Below, one piece after another: positions 27,701 through 37,500 of a DNA stretch of 64,000 nucleotides. A program made the translations under genes and the position numbers. Each line of letters begins with the position of its first letter. The stretch's first letter is position 1. The stretch covers positions 7,817,001 to 7,881,000 of the forward strand of contig NC_092674.1 in assembly GCF_964355755.1 (NCBI RefSeq). The letters run 5' to 3'. The DNA comes from Antedon mediterranea (taxonomy: Eukaryota; Echinodermata; Crinoidea; Comatulida; Antedonidae). The notes below the pieces were generated by a model. It did not search any database. It saw only the letters and a program-made list of their open reading frames with translations, and was not told the origin of the DNA.

Positions 27701-28712
27701 GTCAAGAGTGTATCCTCGAAACTCACTATTGAGATTTCCAACCAGTGGTGTTCCAGAAAATGTTGTTATATCTAATGGCTCTTAAATAAAGAAAACAAAA
27801 TTAAGGATGATGTTATTAAGATATTGAAGTAGAATATGATGATAAATAACCGGCACACGGTGAATTTAATTTTTCTGATCTGCTATGGAATGTGCCCATC
27901 CGCTATTAATCACCAGTTTGTGCTACGCCCCCTTGACATGCTAAGAATACTGTGAAATAACATAAGTGAAATCAATTGGTTAACATTTATTCGTCTTCTC
28001 TATTTAAAACGATTAGTACACATGCAATTTTAGTGAAACCAAGATCTAAATTACGGAACTTCTGTAAAGAAAGAATTAGCCTAAGTAGCCTAAGTTGATT
28101 ACCGCGAGGATTAACTATTTATTAGTGTATAGAGTATGTTTCCTCATGCATGGCTTGACGTTGTATCAGTACAGTAAAATATATATCAGTGTACACTTAA
28201 CAATATAATCATAAAAGAACAAATAATACAGCTTATTCGATTGTGTTGGTACTGACGTATCTCAGCTGTATCGGAGTAGGCCTAAGACTTGAATAGGCTA
28301 TTATATATTCAGTAGAAACGCAATGAAGCACATTAAATTCTAAAGTTTTTTATTGTGATTTTTTAGACTTCAGTAGAAACACACCCTATACAATCTTTTA
28401 TATTTACCAGTAGAGTGACCACTTATTTTGGCTTCATTCAACACGCGCATCTCTCTCATTATGTTTGAAAAACATCGGTGGTATACCTTCCCATCCCTGA
28501 ACAACTAAATGTAAACTGTATGCTTGCGTACATTGTACGTCAACCTTTGTTTTATTCATGTAGGATCAACATAATATCAATGAATAAAATTACAGAACAC
28601 CGAATTTAAACAATGTATAAACTAAGTACATACCTGAGGAGAATCCGGAATGAAACGTCATAGACAGAGCTAGTATCAAGTAGAACGAGTTTGTAAAACG
28701 TTCAGCCAACAT
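12694..28712 (-). CDS. Receptor gene 4: Tie-like ectodomain with tandem tyrosine-phosphatase domains
   Basis: Type I membrane receptor phosphatase, 28 exons, 4260 coding bases, 1419 residues, all phases consistent. Exons: 28634-28712, 27394-27780, 26220-26468, 25792-25926, 24965-25105, 24333-24464, 23621-23761, 22976-23284, 22567-22634, 21638-21878, 21160-21441, 20919-21003, 20600-20697, 20205-20464, 19856-19943, 19616-19692, 19281-19317, 19016-19113, 18701-18823, 16711-16877, 16373-16508, 15650-15787, 15145-15244, 14792-14865, 14277-14534, 13702-13850, 13163-13298, 12694-12765. Layout by residue: signal 1-26, domain A 27-155, Ig-like to ~238, four EGF to ~421, FN3 ~422-524, linker, FN3 548-627 and 628-721, TM 722-749, D1 ~840-1111, D2 ~1112-1419. 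D1 should dephosphorylate phosphotyrosine proteins (WPD at 1029-1031, Cys1065). D2 (WPN, Cys1350) is probably regulatory. The D2 cysteine loop HCLDGVCRSG resembles R2B-type receptor phosphatases. Start chosen on the conserved signal peptide. Confidence 0.92.
15390..15612 (-). mobile_element. MITE fragment, GATGTATTGTCCC family
   Basis: On the minus strand it starts AGATGTATTGTCCCCCTGAAAA and goes on through AATTCTTAA, similar to the copy at 5585. It lies in an intron between D1 and D2 of gene 4. The other end is not clear. Confidence 0.5.
16108..16214 (+). mobile_element. Short AGTCGCGTGC element
   Basis: It starts AGTCGCGTGCAAACGCGACT (itself a hairpin), contains TCACTATGTCGGTCGG and ends GCACGCGACTGCAGTC then ATGTATATGGCCTTG. 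The inner ends AGTCGCGTGC and GCACGCGACT are inverted repeats. Sister copies are at 36893-37008, 57256-57350 (inverted) and, much longer, 45607-46408. Confidence 0.7.
17090..17560 (+). repeat. Interspersed repeat, inverted copy of 40445-40915
   Basis: The sequence from ACGTAAGGGCAAAATTCGG to TGATTTCCGATGAATGG matches the reverse complement of 40445-40915 along ~470 bases with moderate divergence. It lies in a gene 4 intron. A more diverged relative continues at 39895-40100. Confidence 0.75.
17753..18235. repeat. Tandem duplication, ~242-bp unit, two copies
   Basis: TAGGCCCTACTGTTATA recurs at 17759 and 18001, and most of the following ~235 bases is repeated with a few differences. A weaker partial unit precedes it (about 17695). 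It is intronic in gene 4. Confidence 0.85.
18585..18622. repeat. Short palindrome
   Basis: Arms TAGATGGTACGC and GCGTACCATCTA flank GAGCGAAGCGA. It could be the end of a small mobile element. A second hairpin, GAGTCCAAAT/ATTTGGACTC, is at about 18368-18393. Confidence 0.6.
20205..20697 (-). other. Juxtamembrane region of gene 4 with tyrosine motifs
   Basis: Two exons between TM and D1 carry tyrosines in signalling-like contexts: SAYDEV (fits the ITIM consensus S/I/V/LxYxxV/I/L), SEYQPD, PVYGNTQ (YxN, Grb2-SH2 type) and QEYKPI. The YGNTQ segment resembles YANTQ in the ITAM-type tails of genes 2 and 3, which hints at a common origin. Confidence 0.6.
25541..25585 (+). repeat. SINE tail remnant
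   Basis: TGCGCTATATAAGAATGAAC followed by a (TTA)-rich run matches the 3' tail of the SINE at 7295-7602. No tRNA-like head is visible, so this is a truncated copy or the tail of the partner LINE. Confidence 0.55.
26640..27110 (+). pseudogene. LINE fragment, L1/Tx1-like C-terminal region
   Basis: The translation reads [15 protein letters not shown] then [12 protein letters not shown] and, further on, [12 protein letters not shown], a pattern found after the RT domain in L1/Tx1-type LINEs. The frame is broken. It lies antisense in the gene 4 intron between domain A and Ig exons. Confidence 0.5.
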
Positions 28713-28920
28713 CTCTCCACTAAAGTCCACACACCTTCTTGTGTACAGAGAATGAGAAGGTGGTTAGTTCTAGCAGTGGTACCTTATTAAGTGTCTGAAA
28801 TTCAATATTCGGTTGGTATGCCGTGGTATACTTAACAAGGTAAAGCAATGAAGTTAACAGTCGCATTAGTAAATCTATTCTTAACAACAACAGACCTATC
28901 TCTCCCAATACAAATTGTTT

Positions 28921-29035
28921 CCTTGTTTATTTAGGTGTCGGTATATTAACCCATGACCCCTTTATCTTATAGTAATCGTAACTATTTCCTCATAGGCTAA
29001 AACCGGTACTAAAAGTTGAATAGCTATACAATCTA
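28921..29035 (-). promoter_or_regulatory. Conserved proximal upstream block of gene 4
   Basis: It starts about 209 bases before the start codon and matches the blocks of genes 3 and 5 at nearly the same distance (GGTGTCGGTATATTAACCCA, CATGACCCCTTTATCTTA). Confidence 0.4.
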
Positions 29036-30089
29036 TTTTAAAAAACAACTCGTAGAGAACAGAAACATTATAATGAATAGCAGAGGAAGAAAAAGGAGGA
29101 CCAGGGAGTGAGGTGGGAAGGGGTAGACATGTACATTACATCCCAACTGTTCACGTTTGAAAGCACTGAATATTATATTGTTTTTTGCTTTATTCACCAA
29201 CATTATTTGGATAGGTAGTGCTGTTATGACAACGAATATCATAACACGATATCACTACTTCAGGCCCATCATAACCAGGAGTTTTATAAGGTGCTTAAGA
29301 CGGGTCTTTCCCAAAAGTTAGGGTTAATTTAAGAGTTATTCAGCGAAGCATATGAGGAAATAATTTTAATTTCAAAATTAAATGACGTGGATTGAACCTT
29401 GGTGTTTAAATAAAGAGATCCGTTTTGTATTGTTGACATTTGTGACGATATGCTTCAATGAATAATATATTATAATAGAAATAGACCTTCCTTTTAAACT
29501 ATCACAGGCCACAACTGAATCCTGATTGGTATCCTAGATGATAGAATAATTATAGGTAATTAATACAGTATGCAATATTTTTAGGGTTTATATTCATGAA
29601 TATTTCACATTTCATTGATATTAGGCCTATATACAAACTGCCAAACTTTTGGGATTACACCAATGTATCATTGTTCACTTCAAACCGTATGAACCTTGGT
29701 TTAAATAAATATGTTACAATTAAATTATTTCTATATGGTTGAAGTTGTTATGTTTTTTTAATTTGATAATACCAGGGTTCTGATAATCTTACTCATTAAT
29801 TTTCACAAAATATATTTCATAATGCTATCCAAGTGGTCTTTTAAAATATTGTATTTTAATAAACTGTTTAAAATACGTTGGTTCAAGAATAATAATAGAC
29901 CCACATAGTTTTCATCATTTTGTAGAGCTATTCATTGTCAAAGCACTTTACACGTGTAGGCACAGATAACAATTGATGTATGTTTTTGTATGATAATAGG
30001 CAAAAAAGTGTCGACGGTTCCTTTACGCGAGTTATCCGAGAGATTCAACAACCTGTATAAATAATGTAACTTAGGCCCTACCGTACTGT

Positions 30090-30370
30090 TCATGAGTTTC
30101 TTCTAACTGTTAGCATGGACCAACGATACATGTTGATAGTAGGCCTACTTCTTCCGTTTGTTGTTCTTGTTGTTACCACACGTTCATTCTATCCGTCAGT
30201 CTCATTATACAAACAGCTTCTTTTACCAGTCTGCATCATTACTTCTTGTTTTAGGCCTATATTGTATAAAACGTTTCACTACCTGTCATTACTGCTCCTG
30301 TTGTTGGTGACTGTTGAGTTGGCTTGAGTTCTTGATCCATTCATTTGCATATGTGGTCAAACCAGGTGAT
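30090..30370 (-). promoter_or_regulatory. Conserved distal upstream block of gene 4
   Basis: Paralogous to 10270-10580 and 42895-43190. It contains CATTTGCATATGTGGTCAAA, that is an octamer ATTTGCAT (POU/Oct type) next to a RUNX-type TGTGGT. It is about 1.6 kb upstream of the start codon, as in genes 3 and 5. Function is inferred from conservation only. Confidence 0.35.
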
Positions 30371-31342
30371 TGGTAAACGCCGAGAACACAACATGTTTTG
30401 CTTTGTGAAGATTTTGAATTGGTGGTTGATAACTCTTTCTGTATTTCCTTTTTTTTTCAGAATATAAATTATTGATTTTTGCAAGCAACACAAAATAATA
30501 GTTAAATCACTAATCAGACGAAGACGGATGCAAATAAAAACATATATTAAAGTAAACAAATATAGTATTTTTGAAACCCACGGATACAGAATAAATTATA
30601 AACCGCCCGGTGATATCTGAATATTAATTAATTAATACATTTGAAACATATATAATTACATATTTAATTTGCATAAATTTAAATTTAATTAAAAAGTAAA
30701 TTATGGTATGAAAAACAACATTCTCACATTCAAGCCAATTTAAAAGTGTATGAAATATACATTGTCACCCTGGAAAAAACCATTTAAATATATTAATTAT
30801 AATATTAATTTAAAGTTGAAAAAAATTGAATTAAAAAATAATTAAAGAGTCAATGGGTTTCAATGCAAAAATCAACTCAAAACGTAAAATTCAAAAAATA
30901 TTAAAAAACCTTAATACTAATTTTAAAACTCAATTACATAATTGTTAGTTAAAGTTGATGTACTGCTTTTAAATCACTATGTAATATTTAAGATGTTTTA
31001 TGAACTGAATAATTGTTGTATTAATGATATTTATAATAATCGGCATTTGCCTATTTCCTGATAATTTCTATTCTCTCTTTTAGATATTTAGTTAACAATT
31101 AATAAAAAAAAAGATTGATTTTCTCCAACTAGGACAATCAAAAACGAGTTGACTAATGATAAGTGACAGGTCGGATGATCTATCGCTTGTGATTGGTAAA
31201 CAAACAATGTATTTACAATCACATTTTTTTTTTAAATGATTAGTTATAACTGTCGACTTGATTAATTTTTTTGTTGGTACTGTATTTACATATTTTTTTT
31301 TCTCTACACAGAAAACTCAATTGTTTTATATTCTTATATTCT

Positions 31343-31592
31343 TCATTTTTGAAATGTATTATCATAAACATGATCCGGTACAGGTTGAGTGTCAGGCTGG
31401 GTGTTTGCGTACAAGTGTTCACCAGCACCTGTAACTGTAGGCTTAATACCTTCATATTCACTTTCTTTATATTTTTTAGACAAACTTTGATAATCTGTAT
31501 CTATGGCGCAAACATTTTGTTGAGTAGTAGATACTTTATCAACGTCTTTATCAACGTCTTTATCAACGTCTTTTTCTGACTGATTTCTAAAT
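31343..31592 (-). other. Cytoplasmic exon of gene 3 with ITAM-like motif
   Basis: The exon begins on a split Arg codon after TM and encodes three DVDK units, then IDTDYQSLSKKYKESEYEGI. Eight residues separate YQSL from YEGI, and acidic residues precede the first Tyr, all within the ITAM consensus YxxL/I-x6-8-YxxL/I. It ends with HLYANTQPD and DHVYDNTFQK before TGA at 31343-31345. Confidence 0.88.
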
Positions 31593-34500
31593 CTAAAATG
31601 AACAAATGTACCGTAGTTAATAATAGTCCATCATCGCAAAGGGCTTTTTTTCAGAAATGATTTGATCGTAATGTTCTGTATATATCATTGTCTAATTTCT
31701 TTACCATAGTAAGAGTATAACATTAAACACATAAATTACTTTACTTTAGAGTAATACTTTACCGTTTAGAAACCGTCAAGGTGACAGCAACTGTGATAAC
31801 TGTCCAAAGTATTGAGCCAATTACAACTCCTATGACGTAACCTGAAAATAGGATATTTTATCGTTTTTGAAATTATCATTTGAAATTGTTTTACTCATGT
31901 TGAATTTTCTAAACGAAACACTACATACAGTTTCTTTACGAAAGGTCTAGTTTCTAAGCAATTATTTCTTTAACATTTAACAGTTATAACATATCTATAA
32001 AGCTATTACGAAAGCCCAATCTTAATCCAAAAGCAAAATAGAAAAATACACACCTTGAATATTCTGGTTTTTGTTTGGTGATTCACAATATGTCCCTAAC
32101 CTAAATTTCGTTGTGTCAGATGTACCTTCAACGTTTAAATATGATGCTGATACTGTGAATGTATATTCTATATTACAGGACTCAATTCCGCCAAACACAA
32201 CTTCCGTTTCTGTTGTAGTTTCTTGCTGAAGTATTCCACCTGACAGTTCATAATGGTAGGTCACCTGATAGTCTGAGATGTCACATGTAGAAGCGTTCCA
32301 TTTTATCTGCAAATGTGTTCCATTTGTGAATGGATTGCTTTGTATCGATGGTTCTATTATTAGAACAGAGAATAAATATAACTATTTGAAATAATACTGA
32401 AAATGTTGTAGTGTAATGTTCTTTTTCAATTTAGATAAACACACTAAATATAGCATTTACTTTATATTTATAAGAAAATAGCATTTAAAATATAACATAA
32501 TATATAATTTCAAATAAAATGGACTATTGTAAGACATACTTAATCGGAACTTAAATATAGCTAATCGTTACCTGATGGCGATGTGTGTACCATCATATCT
32601 TTTCCCCAATTACCAGCAATCTCAAAGTCATTAACAACTCGAGCGTTTACGACATATTCAGTACAACTTGATAATCCTGATAGTTCAACTTCTAATTGAG
32701 AACTACTTGTTGTGTTGACAACATCTTGTATATTTCCATCTATTTCTGAGTATTGCACTTGATATTGAAGAATAGAGTTACACTGAATTCGTTCAGGAGC
32801 ACTAGAAACCGCCTGAATATAATTATAATCAAAATATTTATATCAATAAAAATTCTTTATCAGGAGGTTAAAGAAATAAATAAAAAAGAATAATTATGTT
32901 ATTTTCATTAATTTGGAAACTGTTTTTTTTTTAACTAATTCGTGTTATATCAAGGGAAGAGTAACAATTTCCATAGTCCCACCGGGCGGTTTAAGATTCC
33001 CGTTTCTGCTTGATCTCTGTTGCATCGGTATATTTCAGCAAAGCTGCGTAAGAAAAATGATCAAAAAATAAAATAAAAACATTTTGAAATTTACCGTTAA
33101 ACTTATAGTGACCTCGTGATCCACAATGTTCTTAAACGCAACCTTAGGTTCTTCTAACGGTTCTATATCATAATCAATGCAATAAATGATTAGAACTGAG
33201 CGCATAGAAACGAAATATAATTATACTGTCACTTCAAAACATAGGATTATAGATTAATCCATGTATAAAGAACAATTACACAATGTATCTACTTTCATCT
33301 ATAAACCATTTAAAGATTAAATTGATATTCATTAATATTTATTATTATTATAAATGTTTTGAAGTATATTTGCATATTGAAAATGTATTAGTAATACAAA
33401 ATGTATTTGAAAATATTTTTCAAAAATGAATCAATTGATGATATTAAAAAAAAACAACAAATATTGATGCTACATTTAAAAGCTTACACAAAATATTCTT
33501 AATTGGTTGATTGTTATAATATTTATTCGGTCATCAATGTAAAAATAACCAGGAATGAGAATAGGCTAAAGCCCAAACAGATTCTGCACTCACTCCATAC
33601 AGTACAATCAGTTAAAGATAAAACCATATACAAGAAAAATACAAATAAATTATACATAACATGAAATATAGTGTTTTGTTAGAGCAGCCTTAAATATTGA
33701 AATTGTTTGTGAATCTTTTATGTCATTTGGTATTTGCTCCCATAGTCTAGGAAAGGAAACAAATACAGAATTGTGAAAAGTATTGCCTTTCGAATTCCAA
33801 CGTAAAAGCCTACCCGGACATCTTTCACTAGTTTTAATATACTCATTGAAAGAATGGGGACAGTAACCTTTCAACACCTTAAATCTTAATGAAAGTCTAT
33901 GTAATTTAAACAAGTCATCAATAGATAATAATTCAAGCACTTTCAACCTATGAAAATAAAGATGTGTCCCAGGAAACAATTACTGATAAATGTGTTGGTA
34001 GGGTCTGAATTCGATCTGAAATGATACGTTACTACCGGTACTATACTTACTAGTACATATGGTGCTCGTTTGTCCAAGTGCACTTCTTGGTCCATCTACC
34101 TCAATACCACCAACCATTCTCGAAAATTTAGAGTAGAATTGAACTTGAGTATTTGGGATGAGATTATCAATAAAAATAAATAAATCATTATCTAGTTTAA
34201 CTATAGAGGTAAATGAATCCATCTCCGATGATTTATACAAAAGCTTCCGTTTTGTAATTGTTCCTGTTCCAGAGTCTTCGCCGGGAATCCAAGTGACGTC
34301 AAACGTTAAAGTAGTTGCTGTTTGGTTTACTCCAGTCGGTGGTTCAGAACGGTATGGCAATGCTATTATAAAAAAAAACGCATTCGAACTTTTTTTAAAT
34401 AACACATTGTGTTTGTTTTAAATATAAAATCAAGAATAATTAATTTATTAGAATACGCAAATGTGGCCATTTGTTTATATATGATAATACATATTTACAA

Positions 34501-37500
34501 AAAAATAAAACTACATGTTTAGTAATACGTGATCCTTATGTAAGCAAACTATATCGATGTCATGATATATGCAAGATACATAAAAAACTGTTCTGTTTTT
34601 AACAATTTCTATTCACAGCAGCAGATAGTAATAACTAACAGGCCTATTCTCCCTATTTTAAGAAAAGAGTTTATCTACAAAATGCTATATCTGAGTAATT
34701 TACCTAAACGCGGTAAAAGTATAGTATTTTATTTTCAAATGAATATATATTTTTTAGAAGTAGATTAAAACAATATTTCACATAGTTTTCAATTATTATT
34801 ATTATTTTTTGGGGGGTGGAAATGGCAGATAAAGCCTTTTCCCGAATTATTTTGTACTGTACTTTTTTTGGCAGACTAGCGGTAACGGTAAGCGGTAAAG
34901 TTGAGCGGAAAACGCAAAAATAGAATCTATGTTATTTCTTATGACCATTTACACAGAACGCGGAGCGGACGAGCGGTTGAGCGGAAATTCGCTCAGGATC
35001 GAAACATATTCGATTTTGTGAAAATACCGCGCGGTAATTATTGATTCTGGCCAACCAACGACATGATTGAAATGACGTCATCTATCAACAACTTTTTTTT
35101 TGCGTCCGTCGAGTGAAAGACGACAATAAATACGAGTGCCGTAGTAGGCCTAGCCTATAGTTTCTTCTTCTTTTTATTCAGAAATACAAACACCTACGAC
35201 GTGACTAATGTTCGTATAAGCATAGTGAAAAGAAAATATACATTTTAGTACGTTATTAGGCAACAATTCCCTCTAAAACGTAGGCCTGTGTGTGCTAGGC
35301 CTACTGACAGTCAGTCACATCCAGGCCAGCAGTGACTGTAACATGCATTAGCCTCGAGGCCTACACGCACCTACTTTCCACCTCTCTCTGTTCGAGAACC
35401 GCCGCGCGCTGTGTAAATGGGAAAAGCCACGCGGTGTTTCGCTTACAATTACCGCTTACCGTTACCGCTCGTCTGTGTAAATTGGCCTTTAGACAAACAT
35501 CGACATTAAAAAAAAATGTAGTAGCCTTTTTCAAAGTTGGGCAGTATTATTCTCTATCTCTATTATACATTCCTGACTAAAATTGTTGACATCTTAATGT
35601 GTGTCGTTACCTATGCTGCATTTTGGTCCAGCCCAAGCCTCATGACATCCATTAGTACAACTTCCATCTCGATTACAATCGTCAGAATCTTTGCAGTGAC
35701 ACGGAAAGTTACACAACACACCAAAGAATCCGGGTGAACATGACGTAGGTTCTTTGGAATCAAGCATATGTTTTTAATTATTAATTAGTCTATCAACTAG
35801 ATACGTGTGCTCGCAAATTATAAATTATTATAAAAATAATATTGTTAATATCTATACTAATATACAAAAATATGATGAAAACAATAGAAAATAGTATCTA
35901 ATTAATATATACCTAGACATTGGTCACCAGTGTAACCAGATGAACATGTTGACATTGATTCACATCCTGTTACTGGATTACAGTTGCTATTGGCACAGTT
36001 ACATTTTTGCTGACAATCAGCTCCAAAGTATCCATTTCCACACCCTTTAAAACAAAGTGGCTCTGGTAGTAACTATTCAAAAAAATGTGAACAACAATGA
36101 CGAAAACCGTAACAGCGATAGAAACAAAAAAAGAAACAACACGTGGAGCACAAGTACCGAAAGTTCTATCACCATAATATTTACGTGACGGAGAAGAAGG
36201 GAGCGTCGATTACGCTCAGGAACGTAAGACTCATCAGTTCCACACCGGTGTGTGAACTACATACGGTACCGTCGGTAACTGAATGGCGCTAATTTGCGCT
36301 TTGTGGCTGCACTATGCCAAATGAACGTTATCATGAGAAATGAACGTTATCATGAGTAATAAACGTTTTATTTCTTTATATATTAAGTGTATCATCGAAC
36401 ATCTAAATAATACATAATACAACTTATGAGGCAGATGGAAAGTAGGGCTACGTATCATAAGTAAAATTGTTTTTGAAACAATATTTTACGACATTATAAC
36501 GGATTTATTAATAATAATATATAATATCTTATCTAAATATTTCCATCATAGAAAAACATTACCAATAATAAGTATTAACCTGTTGTACAGTCTTTTCCTC
36601 CAAAACCATTGATGCATGCACAACCAACTGGATCAGGCGGACATAAGAGAAATCCTCTGCAATTTCCAATAGAAGAACACACAGATGTGCAGTCACGACC
36701 CCAGTTATTTCTGCTACAACCTATTATGTTATTACAGTGCAATATTTGATATTTCATAATTCAAACATTATACACTTGTTTGCAAAATACCAATTCTATA
36801 TTTCTTAGAATGCTTTTCAATCATTGTTTTAGTTCTTATATCTTTTTAAGCAGATGTGCCTATTATTCTCATAATCCAAGTTAAGAATGTTTTAGTCGCG
36901 TGCAACGTGACTCTACAGCTCACTATGTCGGTCAGTTTGTCGGTTTGTCGGTCTGTCGGTAAACACTAACTTGAGCACGCGACTGCAGTCATGTATATGG
37001 CCTTGTGTAAAGTTTTAAGTATAGTATAAGTTAGAAGGTTCAGATTACTATATCTCAACCAATTATATTTTTTTCGTAGCTATGTTATATTTACATTTTC
37101 TATATGTACAAGTATTTATATATATATATGGCCTACTCTGATTTTTTAAAGATAATATATTATATTTTCCCAAAGATAAAATAAATGTTTAACATTTTGT
37201 TTTTATAGTTTTTCATTTTGATGTCACATAATAGTTATTTACAAAAAATTGAATATAAAAAAAAAGTATTTACCTGAAAAAAACTGTAGCAAAAAATGGC
37301 CTATTCAAGGTATTATTCTATAATCTTTATTTGTCATATTTGGGGTGGGGGAAATACATCTTTTTAAATAAATGTTCACAGTTTTTCTTTTACTATGAAT
37401 AACATGTAGCTTCCAAAACCAGTAACGAATCCGAGTATATTTTGTAATAACCTATTTCAGAATTTTTATTTTGTATCTTTTAACAATAACTATTATCTGC

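Noticed and set aside
28720-28908. Minus-strand ORFs upstream of genes 3 and 4 (also 41508-41696) as extra N-terminal coding
   Set aside because: They are out of frame with the signal-peptide exon. Similarity reflects duplication of 5' flanking DNA.
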